A DNA stretch of 64,000 bases from Hyphomicrobiales bacterium (GCA_027483895.1 JAIXTP010000037.1:40620-104619), one strand, 5' to 3'; positions 19,052 through 29,576 are shown, numbered from the stretch's first letter. Notes: generated by a model not told the origin, from the sequence alone. A program made the numbers and translations.

Positions 19052-20157
19052 CGGGCCGCCCCGAACCGCTGCCGCTCGTCGTCCTCACCGGCTTTCTCGG
19101 CGCGGGCAAGACGACGCTCCTCAACCGCCTGCTGGCCGATCCCGCGATGGAAGGCACCGTCGCGGTGATCAACGAGTTCGGGGAGATCGGGCTCGATCAT
19201 CTCTTCGTCGAGGCCAAGGGCGAGGGGACCGTGCTTCTGTCCTCCGGCTGTCTCTGCTGCACCGTGCGGGGCGAACTGGTCTCGACGCTCGAAGACCTGC
19301 TGCGCGACCTCGATAACGGCCGCCTCGCCTTTCGCCGCGTGGTGATCGAAACCACGGGGCTGGCCGATCCCGCGCCCGTGCTGCAGTCGGTGCTGTCGCA
19401 TCCGTATCTCTCGATGCGCTTCACCGTGGATTCCGTGGTGACGCTGGTCGACGCCGTGAACGGCGAGAGCACGCTCGACGAACATGTCGAGGCCGTGAAG
19501 CAGGCGGCGGTCGCGGACGTGATCGTGCTGACCAAGACGGATCTGCCGGAAGCGGCAGGGCGCATCGGCCCGCTCGTCCGCCGGCTGCGGGCGCTCGCCC
19601 CTTACGCGCCGATCCTCGACGCCGCACGCGGCGAGGCCGTGCCGGATGCGATGTTCGGGCGCGGCTTCGACCCCGCTCGAAAGATCGCCGACGTGTCGGG
19701 CTGGCTTGCCGCCGCCGCGGATGACGACCATACGGGCCATGACCACCCGATGCCCGGCGAAGGGCAGGACGTGGCCGACCCCAACCGCCATGATGCGGAA
19801 ATCCGCGCCTTCTCGCTCGTCTCGGACGTGCCGGTCCGCAGTGCCGCGCTCGAACTCTTTCTCGACCTGCTCCGCTCGGCGCACGGGCCGAAGCTGCTGC
19901 GCGTGAAGGGGCTCGTGGCGCTCGCCGACCACCCGGATCGCCCGCTGGTGCTGCATGGCGTGCAGCACGTCTTCCATCCGCCGGTCCTGCTGCCGGCCTG
20001 GCCCGATGCGGACCGCCGGACCCGGCTCGTCTTCATCACGCGCGAGCTCGACGAAGCCTTCGTGCGCGGGCTGTGGGACGCGTTGTCCGGCGTGCCGCGG
20101 ATCGACACGCCCGACGCGGCGGCCCTTTCCGACAATCCCCTTTCGCTGCGGCGCTGA
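19048..20157 (+). CDS. CobW-type GTP-dependent metallochaperone (COG0523)
   Basis: This 369-residue P-loop GTPase has Walker A GFLGAGKTT at its start, the metal-binding motif CLCC (in SSGCLCCTVRG, about residues 68-71), the switch motif ETTGLADP and the G4 motif TKTD. A short His/Asp-rich stretch (DDDHTGHDHP, about residue 227) precedes the C-terminal CobW_C domain. COG0523 proteins insert zinc, cobalt or other metals into client proteins. Aerobic cobaltochelatase genes cobS/cobT are in this window but 16 kb away, so a specific B12 role is not supported by linkage. It overlaps the upstream exporter gene by four bases. Confidence 0.9.
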   Translation: MTGRPEPLPLVVLTGFLGAGKTTLLNRLLADPAMEGTVAVINEFGEIGLDHLFVEAKGEGTVLLSSGCLCCTVRGELVSTLEDLLRDLDNGRLAFRRVVIETTGLADPAPVLQSVLSHPYLSMRFTVDSVVTLVDAVNGESTLDEHVEAVKQAAVADVIVLTKTDLPEAAGRIGPLVRRLRALAPYAPILDAARGEAVPDAMFGRGFDPARKIADVSGWLAAAADDDHTGHDHPMPGEGQDVADPNRHDAEIRAFSLVSDVPVRSAALELFLDLLRSAHGPKLLRVKGLVALADHPDRPLVLHGVQHVFHPPVLLPAWPDADRRTRLVFITRELDEAFVRGLWDALSGVPRIDTPDAAALSDNPLSLRR

Positions 20158-20160
20158 CCG

Positions 20161-21777
20161 TCAGACCGCGTCGCGCAACTGCCGCCGGATGATCTTGCCG
20201 CTGGTCGTCAGCGGCATGGCGTCGATGAAGGCGACCTCGCGCGGATATTCATGCGCGGAGAGCCGGCCCTTCACGAAGGCGCCGATCTCGCCGGCCAGAG
20301 CGTCGGACGCCTTGAAGCCGGGCTTGAGCACGATGAAGGCCTTCACGATCTCGGTGCGCAGCGCGTCCGGCTTGCCGACGGCCGCGGCGAGCGACACCGC
20401 CGGATGGCGCATCAGGCAGTCCTCGATCTCTGTCGGTCCGATCCGGTAGCCGGAGGAGGTGATCACGTCGTCGTCGCGCCCGCCGAAGCGGATGAAGCCG
20501 TCCTCGTCCGCCGTGCCGCGGTCGCCCGTCGTCATCCAGTCTCCGATGAATTTCGCGGCCGTCGCCTCCGGCTTGTTCCAATAGCCGAGGAACATCACGG
20601 GGTCGGGCCGGCGCACGGCGATCTGGCCGGTCTCGCCGGGTTCGCAGAGCGAGCCGTCCTGCCGGATCACCGCCGTTTCATGGCCGGGGATCGACTTGCC
20701 GGTGAAGCCGGGCTTCACCATGCCGAGCGCCGCGCAGGAGCCGAGCACCAGATTGCATTCGGTCTGGCCGTAGAACTCGTTGATCGAGATGCCGAGCGTC
20801 TCGCGGCCCCATTCGAAGGTTTCCACGCCGAGCGCCTCGCCGGCCGACGCGATGGTGCGCAGCTTCAGGTCGAAGCGCTTGCGCGGATCCGGGACGGCGC
20901 GAAGCATCCGCAGCGCGGTGGGCGGCACGAAGGTGTTGCGCACCTCGAGCCGCTCCATCAGCGCATAGGCTTCTTCCGGATCGAACTTCTCGAATTTCCG
21001 CGCGACGGTGGCGACGCCGAAATGCAATGCTGGCAGAAGACCGTTGAGGAGGCCGCCCGCCCAGGCCCAATCCGCGGGCGTCCACATCCGGTCGCCGGGG
21101 CGGGGCATGAAGTCATGCGCGAGCTGTGCGCCGGGCAGATGGCCGAGCAGCACGCGGTGGCCGTGCAGCGCGCCTTTCGGATTTCCCGTCGTGCCCGAGG
21201 TGTAGATCATCATCGCCGGGTCGTCGGGGGAGGTGTCGACCGGCGTGAAATCGGCGTCGTGCTTCGCGAGCTCGCGGTCGAATCCCAGCGCGTCACCGTC
21301 CGGGCCGTCCGTCGAGAACAGGATTTCGAGTGCGGCCGGCCGGGTGGGCAAGGTCCGCAGCTTGGCGATGCCCGCAGCGTCGGTGACGAGCGCCTTGGCG
21401 CCCGCATCGTCGAGCCGGTAGCCCAGCGCGTCGACGCCGAACAGCACCGCGAGCGGCAGCGCGACCGCGCCGAGCTTGTAGACCGCGACATGGATCTCGG
21501 CGACCTCGCGGCATTGCGGCAACATGATGCCGACCCGGTCGCCCGGGCCGATGCCCGCGGCGCGGAGCATGCGGGCGATGCGGTTCGAACGCTCTCGGAA
21601 GTCCGCGAATGTCACGACCTCGACCGCGCCCGAAGGCGACACGTCGAACAGCGCGGGCCGGTTCGGATCGGCGGCCGCCCAACGGTCGCCGACGTCGACG
21701 CCGATATTGTACCGGGTCGGCAGGTTCCAGCGGAACGCGGCCCTCAGACGGGCTTCGTCGCGAATGTCGGGCAGCAC
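20161..21777 (-). CDS. AMP-dependent acyl-CoA synthetase
   Basis: This 538-residue adenylate-forming enzyme has the AMP-binding signature MIYTSGTTGNPKG, the YGQTE motif, the hinge region TGDRGTADEDGFIRFGGRDDD and the catalytic lysine in TTSGKIIRRQL near the C-terminus. It activates a carboxylate to the acyl-AMP and then the CoA thioester; the overall layout is close to acetyl/medium-chain ligases. The GTG start at 21777 is favoured by GGAGG about seven bases upstream and lies clear of the permease gene that ends at 21872. It is downstream of the ABC importer genes on the same strand, so it might act on the imported compound. Confidence 0.9.
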   Translation of the reverse strand: MLPDIRDEARLRAAFRWNLPTRYNIGVDVGDRWAAADPNRPALFDVSPSGAVEVVTFADFRERSNRIARMLRAAGIGPGDRVGIMLPQCREVAEIHVAVYKLGAVALPLAVLFGVDALGYRLDDAGAKALVTDAAGIAKLRTLPTRPAALEILFSTDGPDGDALGFDRELAKHDADFTPVDTSPDDPAMMIYTSGTTGNPKGALHGHRVLLGHLPGAQLAHDFMPRPGDRMWTPADWAWAGGLLNGLLPALHFGVATVARKFEKFDPEEAYALMERLEVRNTFVPPTALRMLRAVPDPRKRFDLKLRTIASAGEALGVETFEWGRETLGISINEFYGQTECNLVLGSCAALGMVKPGFTGKSIPGHETAVIRQDGSLCEPGETGQIAVRRPDPVMFLGYWNKPEATAAKFIGDWMTTGDRGTADEDGFIRFGGRDDDVITSSGYRIGPTEIEDCLMRHPAVSLAAAVGKPDALRTEIVKAFIVLKPGFKASDALAGEIGAFVKGRLSAHEYPREVAFIDAMPLTTSGKIIRRQLRDAV

Positions 21778-21871
21778 GGGGAGGCCTCCGCCGCTTCCAA
21801 AAAGCGGCGGATCGTAACGGCAAGGCTCGCGCGCATGCAATCGCGCGCGGGCCGGATCCGGGCGGGTGCGC

Positions 21872-22642
21872 TCAGCCCGCCGCGAACTGCGAGCGCTGGG
21901 CCCAGCGCGTGGTGCGGGCTTCGACATGCGCGGTGAGCGCATAAAGGACGACGCCGAGCACCCCGAGCGCGATCAGCGCCGCGAAGAGAAGCGGCACGTT
22001 GAAGTCCGCGCTGGCGCGGGCCATCAGATTGCCGATCCCGAAATTCGAGGCGTTGTACTCGGCGATCACCGAGCCGACATAGGCGAGCGTGATCGCGACC
22101 TTCAACGAGCCGAAGAAGTATGGAAGCGACCGCGGCACGCCGACCTTGAGGATGATGTCGAGCTTCGAGGCGCCGAGCGCCCGCATCACGTCCTCCACCT
22201 CCGGCTCGATCGTGGCGAGGCCGGTGGCGACGTTCACGACGATCGGGAAGAAGGAGATCAGGAAGGCGGTGAGCACCGCGGGCAGCCAGCCCACGCCGAA
22301 CCAGATCACGAGGATCGGCACGACGGCGACCTTGGGGATGGCGTTGAAGCCCACGAGCAGCGGATAGGTGCCCGCATGCACGAGCCGCGATGCGCCGAGC
22401 GCCATGCCCATCACCAGCCCGAACAGCACCGCGAGGATGAAGCCCGCCGTGGTCATCCAGAGCGTATGGGCGGAATGGAAGGCGAGCTGGGACCGATAGT
22501 CCCACAGCGCCTGCGCCACCGCGGAGGGCCGCGGGAGCACGTAGCTCGACACGCCGAGCGCGATGCAGACCGCTTCCCACACGAGGAAGAAGCCGATCGT
22601 GAAGATCCAGGGCGCGGCCTTCAGCAGCATGCGCTCGTTCAT
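21872..22642 (-). CDS. ABC transporter permease (NMT1/taurine type)
   Basis: This 256-residue membrane protein has about six helices and the EAA-type loop VEDVMRALGASKLDIILKVGVPRSLPYFF that contacts the ATPase. It belongs to the BPD_transp_1 permeases of the nitrate/taurine/hydroxymethylpyrimidine class. Its ATG at 22642 overlaps the ATPase stop by four bases, giving a SBP-ATPase-permease order with overlapping junctions. The three proteins form one importer in the inner membrane. Confidence 0.92.
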   Translation of the reverse strand: MNERMLLKAAPWIFTIGFFLVWEAVCIALGVSSYVLPRPSAVAQALWDYRSQLAFHSAHTLWMTTAGFILAVLFGLVMGMALGASRLVHAGTYPLLVGFNAIPKVAVVPILVIWFGVGWLPAVLTAFLISFFPIVVNVATGLATIEPEVEDVMRALGASKLDIILKVGVPRSLPYFFGSLKVAITLAYVGSVIAEYNASNFGIGNLMARASADFNVPLLFAALIALGVLGVVLYALTAHVEARTTRWAQRSQFAAG

Positions 22643-23466
22643 GATGCGGACCTCGCGGTGACGATGTGCCCGCGAAGCTCGTGGACGATGTCCGCGAATT
22701 CCGGGGTGTAGGTGACTTCGAGGTCCCGCGGCCGAGCAAGCCCGATCTCGGCCTCCGCGATCACGCGGCCGGGCCGGGCGCTCATGCAGAAGACGCGGTC
22801 GGCGAGGAAGGCCGCCTCGCGCAGGTCGTGCGTGACGAGCACGACCGTGACCGACCGGCGCGCATGCAGGTCCCGGATCACGCACCAGAGCTCCTCGCGC
22901 GTGAAGGCGTCGAGCGCGCCGAACGGCTCGTCGAGCATCAGCAGGTCCGGCTCGTGGATCAGCGCGCGGCAGAGCGAGGCGCGCTGCTGCATGCCGCCGG
23001 AGAGTTCCCACGGGAACTTCCCGCTCATCCCGCGCAGGCCGACCTGTTCCAAGAGGGCTTCGGCCCGCTCGACGTATTCCGCCTTGTTCGTGCGCAGGCG
23101 GGAGCGGTGCGGTTCCACGATCTCGAGCGGCAGCATGAGATTGTCGAGAATCGTCCGCCACGGCAGCAGCGTGGGCGCCTGGAACGCCATGCCGGCGATC
23201 TTGACCGGGCGGCGGACGACTTCGCCCGCCACCGAGATCGTGCCCCCGCGGGGGAATTGCAGCCCCGTCGCGAGCTTCATCAGCGTCGACTTCCCGCAGC
23301 CCGACGGGCCGACCACCGCGGCGAATTCGCCTTTGCGGATCGCCAGCGTCAGGCCTTCGACCGCGGGAATTCCGCCGGACGTCCCGTAGGCATGCGTCAC
23401 GCCGTCCAACGAGACGAAGACGGGCGCCGGCCCGGAGGCGGGCGCCGTCTTCTCGGCGAGGCTCAC
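22639..23466 (-). CDS. ABC transporter ATP-binding protein (NMT1/taurine type)
   Basis: This 275-residue ATPase has Walker A GPSGCGKST, the Q-loop in MAFQAPTLLPWR, signature LSGGMQQR, Walker B LLMLDEPFGALD and the H-loop VTHD. It is of the TauB/SsuB/ThiZ class. The GTG start at 23466 overlaps the stop of the substrate-binding gene in a GTGA, and the start was chosen on that coupling; the homologous part begins about 17 residues later. It powers the permease encoded immediately downstream. Confidence 0.92.
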   Translation of the reverse strand: MSLAEKTAPASGPAPVFVSLDGVTHAYGTSGGIPAVEGLTLAIRKGEFAAVVGPSGCGKSTLMKLATGLQFPRGGTISVAGEVVRRPVKIAGMAFQAPTLLPWRTILDNLMLPLEIVEPHRSRLRTNKAEYVERAEALLEQVGLRGMSGKFPWELSGGMQQRASLCRALIHEPDLLMLDEPFGALDAFTREELWCVIRDLHARRSVTVVLVTHDLREAAFLADRVFCMSARPGRVIAEAEIGLARPRDLEVTYTPEFADIVHELRGHIVTARSAS

Positions 23467-24506
23467 CGGATCTTCCGGTCCGCGACCGGCGGCAGGAACG
23501 CCTCGGTGAAGATGTCGGCCGTCTTCGGCTTGGCCTTGTAGGAGAATGTGAGGCCGATCTGGTCGAGCGCGCGCTCGAAGCGGGCGGGATCGATGCCGCC
23601 GATGCCGTTCGCCTGGACGTAGGGCGTGAGCACGTTCTGCTGCATCACCATGTTCAGGCGCTCGAGCTCGACGTCCTTCTTCACCACGTCGTTGCGCTTG
23701 ACGACCGAGTCCACGGCCGTGGCCGGGTTGGCGACCGTATCGCGGAAGCCCTTGATGATCGCGCGGACGAAGCCCTTCACCGCTTCCGGCTTCTCGGCCG
23801 CGACCTTCGGGTTGACCATGAAGACGTTGCCGTAGAGCTCCACGCCGTAGTCGCTCATCAGCATCACGACGATGTCGTCGACGGGGACGTTGCGGCTCTT
23901 CAGGTTGATGAAGGACGACATCGAGAATCCGAAGACCGCGTCCACCTCGCCCGAGGCGAGCATGGGCTCGCGGACGGGGAAGCCGACGTTCTCGAACTTC
24001 ATGGCCTTGTCGTCGAGCTTGTTGACCGCCTTGAAGATCGGCCATTGCGCATAGGCGCCGTCGGCCGCCGGCGCGCCGAATTTCTTGCCTTCGAGGCTCT
24101 TGGCGTCCGCCGTGATGCCGCGGCTCTTGCGGCCGATGACCGCGAAGGGCGGACGATCGTAGATCATCATGAAGGCCTTCACGTCGACGCCCGGATTCTC
24201 GTCGCGGAAGCGCACCAGCGAATTCACGTCGCCGAAGCCGATGTCGTAGGTGCCGGACGCGACGCGCGGGATCGACTCGCGCGAGCCGTTGCCGATGTCG
24301 ATGGTGACGTCGAGCCCCTCGGCCTTGAAGTACCCCTTGTCGATCGCGACCACGAAGGGCGCGGCCGGGCCCTCGAAGCGCCAATCCAGCGTGACGCGGA
24401 GCGGCGTCTGCGCGGAGGCGATGCCCGCACTCAGAAGACAGGCGGCGCCCGCCGCGGCGGCCAACACGCGCCGTCGCGCGGCGCTGAACATGCGTGAAGT
24501 CGTCAT
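23463..24506 (-). CDS. ABC transporter substrate-binding protein (NMT1/THI5-like)
   Basis: This 347-residue periplasmic protein has a signal peptide (about residues 1-32, ending IASAQ) and the NMT1/THI5-like core: TLDWRFEGPAAPFVVAIDKGYF, then GSRESIPRVASGTYDIGFGD. Relatives bind thiamine precursors, taurine, sulfonates or aromatic compounds. I looked upstream for a thiamine riboswitch and saw none, so thiamine-precursor uptake is not supported. GGAGGGG lies just before the ATG at 24506. It is the first gene of the importer operon, divergent from terC. Confidence 0.9.
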   Translation of the reverse strand: MTTSRMFSAARRRVLAAAAGAACLLSAGIASAQTPLRVTLDWRFEGPAAPFVVAIDKGYFKAEGLDVTIDIGNGSRESIPRVASGTYDIGFGDVNSLVRFRDENPGVDVKAFMMIYDRPPFAVIGRKSRGITADAKSLEGKKFGAPAADGAYAQWPIFKAVNKLDDKAMKFENVGFPVREPMLASGEVDAVFGFSMSSFINLKSRNVPVDDIVVMLMSDYGVELYGNVFMVNPKVAAEKPEAVKGFVRAIIKGFRDTVANPATAVDSVVKRNDVVKKDVELERLNMVMQQNVLTPYVQANGIGGIDPARFERALDQIGLTFSYKAKPKTADIFTEAFLPPVADRKIR

Positions 24507-24794
24507 CTCACCCCTCCTGCCGCGAATGCGGCCGAATTTTCTTGCGGCGACGACGCAAGCGGCGTGCCGGCGGTTCGTTCCCGATTCCCTTGAAAGACGT
24601 CCGATCACGGGTGCCGATCTGCACCAATTCGGATCTTGTTGCCGGTATTTTGAGCATGACCCGTGCTCGCCCGCCAGTGGGCTTGAAACACGAAAAAGCC
24701 GCATTACCTCCCGTGCTGCGGCACCGGGCCCCTCTGGCGAAAGTCCGACCCTTTCGTGATGTCGGCGCCGCGATCTGAAACAGAGGGATGGATC

Positions 24795-25784
24795 ATGCCC
24801 GAATTCCTGATGATGGACCTCATCGGAAAGCCGCTCTGGATGTGGGCGGCCTTCTTGGGGGTCGTTCTCGTACTTCTCGCCTTCGATCTCGGCGTCCTGC
24901 ATCGCGGATCCAAGGAGATCGGCGTGGCCGAGAGCCTGATGCTCTCGGCGTTCTACATCGCCATGGGCCTGAGCTTCGGCGCCTGGGTCTGGTGGTCGAT
25001 CGGCCCGCAGCAGGGCCTCGAATATCTGACCGGCTTCGTCATCGAGAAATCGCTCTCGATGGACAACATCTTCGTCATCGCGATGATCTTCGGCTATTTC
25101 GGGATCCCGCGGGCCTATCAGTACCGCGTGCTGTTCTGGGGCATCCTCGCGGTCATCGTGCTGCGCGGCCTCATGATCGGCGTCGGCGCGGCGCTGGTGC
25201 AGCAGTTCTCCTGGGTGCTGTACCTCTTCGCGGCCTTCCTCGTGATCACCGGCGTGAAGATGATCGTCGCGGCCGATCAGCAGTACGACGTGGCCTCGAA
25301 CCCCATCCTCAAGCTCATCCGCAAGCACATGCGGGTGACGGACGAGCTGCGGGGCGAGCGCTTCATGGTGAAGGAGCACGATCCGAAGACCGGCAAGCTC
25401 GTGACCGCGGTCACCCCGCTCTTCCTCGTGCTCGTGCTCGTGAACGTCGCGGACGTGATCTTCGCGGTGGACTCGGTGCCGGCGATCTTCGCCATCACCA
25501 CGGATACCTACATCGTGTTCACGTCCAACATCTTCGCGATCCTCGGCCTGCGGGCGCTCTATTTCGCGCTCGCGGCGATGATCGACCGGTTCGCCTATCT
25601 GAAATACGCGCTGGCGGCCGTGCTGATCTTCATCGGCTCGAAGATCGTCGTCGCCGACATGCTGGGCATCGCCAAGGTCCCGCCGTCCATCTCGCTGGGC
25701 GTCACCTTCGCGATCCTCGCGGCGGGCATCTTCTGGTCGCTCTGGAAGACCCGCGGCACCGACAAGGCCGCCACCACGGCCTGA
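24795..25784 (+). CDS. TerC-family integral membrane protein
   Basis: This 329-residue protein has about nine hydrophobic segments and the two TerC metal-site motifs, SLSMDNIFV (about residue 80) and NVADVIFAVDSVPA (about residue 215), with conserved acidic residues inside the membrane. TerC/Alx proteins export metals, notably manganese, and load exoenzymes with metal; tellurite resistance is a side effect. The ATG at 24795 is favoured by GGGATGG a few bases upstream. I found no yybP-ykoY manganese riboswitch consensus in the 288 bp upstream. A strong bidirectional terminator follows. Confidence 0.9.
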   Translation: MPEFLMMDLIGKPLWMWAAFLGVVLVLLAFDLGVLHRGSKEIGVAESLMLSAFYIAMGLSFGAWVWWSIGPQQGLEYLTGFVIEKSLSMDNIFVIAMIFGYFGIPRAYQYRVLFWGILAVIVLRGLMIGVGAALVQQFSWVLYLFAAFLVITGVKMIVAADQQYDVASNPILKLIRKHMRVTDELRGERFMVKEHDPKTGKLVTAVTPLFLVLVLVNVADVIFAVDSVPAIFAITTDTYIVFTSNIFAILGLRALYFALAAMIDRFAYLKYALAAVLIFIGSKIVVADMLGIAKVPPSISLGVTFAILAAGIFWSLWKTRGTDKAATTA

Positions 25785-25796
25785 TCGGGGCGGCAT

Positions 25797-25837
25797 GAAA
25801 AAAGAACGGCCGGGCGAGAGCCCGGCCGTTTTCGTTT
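25797..25837. terminator. bidirectional rho-independent terminator between terC and the 2-hydroxyacid dehydrogenase gene
   Basis: A perfect 11-bp stem (arms 25805-25815 and 25820-25830) closes a GAGA tetraloop. It has an A-run on its left and a T-rich stretch on its right, so it can terminate both converging transcripts. Confidence 0.88.
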
Positions 25838-25852
25838 GCGGATGTCCGTCGT

Positions 25853-26818
25853 TCAGCGCGGCCAGGGCGTCTCGGCCACCGGGGTGAGCGGGCCCTTCCC
25901 CGCGAACCAGCTCTTCACGTTGTCGACCAGAAGCCCGCCCATCAGGTCGCGGGTGTGATGCGTGCCCGAGCCGACATGCGGCAGCAGCACGACGTTTTCC
26001 ATCGCCATCAGCTCGGCGGGCACCTTCGGCTCGTGCTCGAACACGTCGAGCCCGGCCGAGCGGATGGTGCCGTTCTTCAGCGCTTCGACCATGGCCGGCT
26101 CGTCGACGGCACTGCCGCGGCCGATATTGATGAAGATGCCCTTCGGCCCGAGAGCGCGGAACACGTCCGCATCGATCATATGGAAGGTATCCGGACCGCC
26201 GGGCGCCACCGAGACGAGAATGTCGACGGCCGAGGCAAGATCCGCGAGCGAGGCGTGATAGGCGTAGGGCACGCCCGCGACGGGACGGCGGTTGTGATAG
26301 GAGATCGCCACGTCGAAGGCTTCGAGGCGCCGCGCGATGGCCTTGCCGATCCGGCCGAGACCGATGATGCCCACTTTGGCGCCGCGCAGCGTGGTGTGCG
26401 TGAGCGGATAGGGGCCCTTCCCCGTCCAATTGCCGGCCCGAAGCCAGCGCTCGGCCTGCGGCAGTTCGCGGACCGTCATCAGAAGCAGACCGAGGCAGGT
26501 ATCGGCGACCTCTTCGGTCAGGACGTCGGGCGTGTTGGTGACGACGATGCCCTTTTCACCCGCATGTTTCGCATCGACCGAATCGTAGCCGACGCCGAAA
26601 TTCGCGATGATCTCGACATTCGGCAGGGGCTTCAGGAAGGCTTCGTCGATCCGGGCATGCCCGCCGACCAGAAGCCCGCGGATCTTCTCGCCCTTCTCGC
26701 GGATGAAAGCCTCCTTGTCGGCGACCTCCCACAGACGGTGAAGCGTGAAGGCCTCGCCGAGCCGGTCAATGACGAGCGGCATCATCGGGCCGGGCGCGAG
26801 CAGTTCGATCGATTTCAA
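25853..26818 (-). CDS. D-2-hydroxyacid dehydrogenase (hydroxypyruvate/glyoxylate reductase-like)
   Basis: This 321-residue NAD(P)-dependent enzyme has the Rossmann motif VGIIGLGRIGKAIARR and the catalytic Arg/Glu/His set (VSVAPGGPDT, FEHEPKVP, LLPHVGSGT). It is closest to GhrB-type hydroxypyruvate/glyoxylate reductases. The start codon is an unusual TTG at 26818, supported by GGAGG about eight bases upstream. The start region overlaps one of two CG-centred operator-like sites (26815-26828 and 26865-26878), so control by the nearby LacI protein is likely. It is divergent from the sugar importer cluster and probably acts on the same catabolic route. Confidence 0.9.
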   Translation of the reverse strand: MKSIELLAPGPMMPLVIDRLGEAFTLHRLWEVADKEAFIREKGEKIRGLLVGGHARIDEAFLKPLPNVEIIANFGVGYDSVDAKHAGEKGIVVTNTPDVLTEEVADTCLGLLLMTVRELPQAERWLRAGNWTGKGPYPLTHTTLRGAKVGIIGLGRIGKAIARRLEAFDVAISYHNRRPVAGVPYAYHASLADLASAVDILVSVAPGGPDTFHMIDADVFRALGPKGIFINIGRGSAVDEPAMVEALKNGTIRSAGLDVFEHEPKVPAELMAMENVVLLPHVGSGTHHTRDLMGGLLVDNVKSWFAGKGPLTPVAETPWPR

Positions 26819-26878
26819 AGCGTTTTCCTCCGTTTCGCGCAGTTTTCAGCCGCGCGATGATTTTTTCAATCGTTTTGA
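26815..26878. promoter_or_regulatory. pair of LacI-type operator-like sites
   Basis: Two sites share a CG centre flanked by AAN and NTT: TCAAAGCGTTTTCC (26815-26828) and TTCAATCGTTTTGA (26865-26878), with centres 50 bp apart. The first covers the TTG start of the 2-hydroxyacid dehydrogenase gene and the second overlaps a TTGAAA -35-like box on the minus strand. A similar site lies at 33426-33439 beside the lacI gene. Confidence 0.45.
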
Positions 26879-27051
26879 GAGCGCGACGACCCGCCGCTCC
26901 TTGATTTCCGATCGACGGGTGCCGATGATGATCGAGCGACGTGAGCCCGGCAAGGCCGGCGGCGTCGAACGGGGCCTCCCCGATGGGGCTCCGCAACGAA
27001 AAAACGCGGTCGAAACGTGCCATGGGCCGTGACCGCAGGGAGAGAAACGCT

Positions 27052-28119
<1,068 letters not shown>

Positions 28120-28200
28120 CGACGAGCCCGGCACTTCGACCGCGGGCCGCTCGGGACGGCGCCCGCGGCGTTCGAACGAGAGTCCCGTGGAGGAGTGCTC

Positions 28201-29511
28201 ATGACCATCTCAAGACGCGACATGCTTCTCGGCACCGCCGGCCTTGCGGCCGCCGGGGCCGCCGGCGGCCTCGTGACCCCCGCCTTCGCTCAGGCGGCGC
28301 CGAAATACACGCCCGAAAAGGGCGCCTCGCTGCGCCTGCTCCGCTGGTCCCCCTTCGTGAAGGGCGATGAAGACCAGTGGATCGCCAACTCCAAGAAGTT
28401 CACCGAGAAGACGGGCGTCGAAGTCCGGATCGACAAGGAGAGCTGGGAGGACATCCGTCCGAAGGCGGCGGTGGCGGCGAATGTCGGCTCCGGTCCCGAC
28501 ATCATGCTCGTCTGGTTCGACGACGCGCATCAGTATCCGGACAAGCTGCTCGACGTGAGCGAGCTCGCCAACGACCTCGGCAAGCGCTACGGCGGTTGGT
28601 ATCCGGGCCTCGAGGGCTATGCGAAGCGCGACGGCAAGTTCATCGGCCTGCCGCTGGCCGCCATCGGCAACGCGATCTGCTATCGCGAGAGCGCGATGAA
28701 GGAAGCCGGCTGGTCGGCCTTCCCGACCAAGACCGACGACTTCCTCGAGCTCTGCAAGGCGCTGAAGGCGAAGGGCAAGCCCGCGGGCTTCGCGCACGGC
28801 AAGGCGGTCGGCGACGGCAACAACTACGCGCACTGGATCCTCTGGAGCCACGGCGCGCAGATGGTCGACGAGAAGGGCAAGGTCGTCATCAACTCGCCCG
28901 AGACGATCAAGGCGCTCAACTACGCCCGCGAGCTCTACAAGACCTTCATCCCGGGCACCGAGAGCTGGCTCGACGTCAACAACAACCGCGCGTTCCTCGC
29001 CGGCGAGATCTCGCTGACGGCGAACGGCGTGTCGCTCTACTACGCCGCCAAGAACGATCCGAAGCTCGCCGACATGGCGAAGGACATCAAGACGGCGCAG
29101 CTGCCGATCGGTCCGGTCGGCAAGGCGGTCGAGCTGCACCAGACGACGTCCGCGGTGGTCTTCAAGTATACGAAGTACCCCAAGGCGGCGATGGCCTACC
29201 TGCAGTTCATGTGGGAGCAGGACCAGATGCAGGCCTGGATCAAGGAATCCAGCGCCTATTGCTGCCAGCCGCTCAAGGCCTTCGCGAACAACCCCGTCTG
29301 GACGTCGGATCCGAACCACGCGCCTTACGCCAAGGCTTCGGAGACGCTGCGTCCGAACGGTTACGCGGGCCCGCTCGGCTACGCGTCCGCCGCGACCATG
29401 GCGGACTACGTCGTCGTCGACATGGTGGCCGAAGCGGCCACCGGCCAGCGGACGCCGGAAGAGGCGGCCAAGCGCGCCGAGCAGCGGGCCAACCGCTACT
29501 ACCGCGTCTGA
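28201..29511 (+). CDS. ABC sugar substrate-binding protein (CUT1) with Tat signal
   Basis: This 436-residue periplasmic binding protein begins MTISRRDMLLGTAGLAAAGAAG, a twin-arginine signal (SRRDML) ending near TPAFAQA. The mature part is a bacterial extracellular solute-binding protein family 1 fold (RLLRWSPFVKGDEDQW, ANVGSGPDIMLVWFDDAHQY). Export through Tat suggests folding or cofactor binding before export. GGAGG precedes the ATG at 28201. It is 81 bp downstream of the ATPase gene and is followed by a strong hairpin before the permease genes. The sugar or sugar acid bound is not evident from sequence. Confidence 0.92.
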   Translation: MTISRRDMLLGTAGLAAAGAAGGLVTPAFAQAAPKYTPEKGASLRLLRWSPFVKGDEDQWIANSKKFTEKTGVEVRIDKESWEDIRPKAAVAANVGSGPDIMLVWFDDAHQYPDKLLDVSELANDLGKRYGGWYPGLEGYAKRDGKFIGLPLAAIGNAICYRESAMKEAGWSAFPTKTDDFLELCKALKAKGKPAGFAHGKAVGDGNNYAHWILWSHGAQMVDEKGKVVINSPETIKALNYARELYKTFIPGTESWLDVNNNRAFLAGEISLTANGVSLYYAAKNDPKLADMAKDIKTAQLPIGPVGKAVELHQTTSAVVFKYTKYPKAAMAYLQFMWEQDQMQAWIKESSAYCCQPLKAFANNPVWTSDPNHAPYAKASETLRPNGYAGPLGYASAATMADYVVVDMVAEAATGQRTPEEAAKRAEQRANRYYRV

Positions 29512-29549
29512 CCACCGCCCGGGCCTTCGGGGCCCGTCCATGAGAACGC

Positions 29550-29576
29550 CCCGCCGCGGATCCTTTCCGCGGCGGG
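29550..29576 (+). terminator. stem-loop between binding-protein and permease genes
   Basis: A perfect 11-bp GC-rich stem (arms 29550-29560 and 29566-29576) with a five-base loop lies between the two genes, preceded by a smaller GGGCC/GGCCC hairpin at about 29521-29535. No T-run follows. Such structures commonly stabilise the upstream mRNA so the binding protein is made in excess over the permeases. Confidence 0.55.

Noticed and set aside
24507..24660. Possible thiamine (TPP) riboswitch before the NMT1/THI5-type importer
   Set aside because: No CTGAGA-type TPP core is present on the minus strand.
24507..24794. Possible yybP-ykoY manganese riboswitch before terC
   Set aside because: The conserved GGGGAGTA-type core and its partner were not found, despite the family association.
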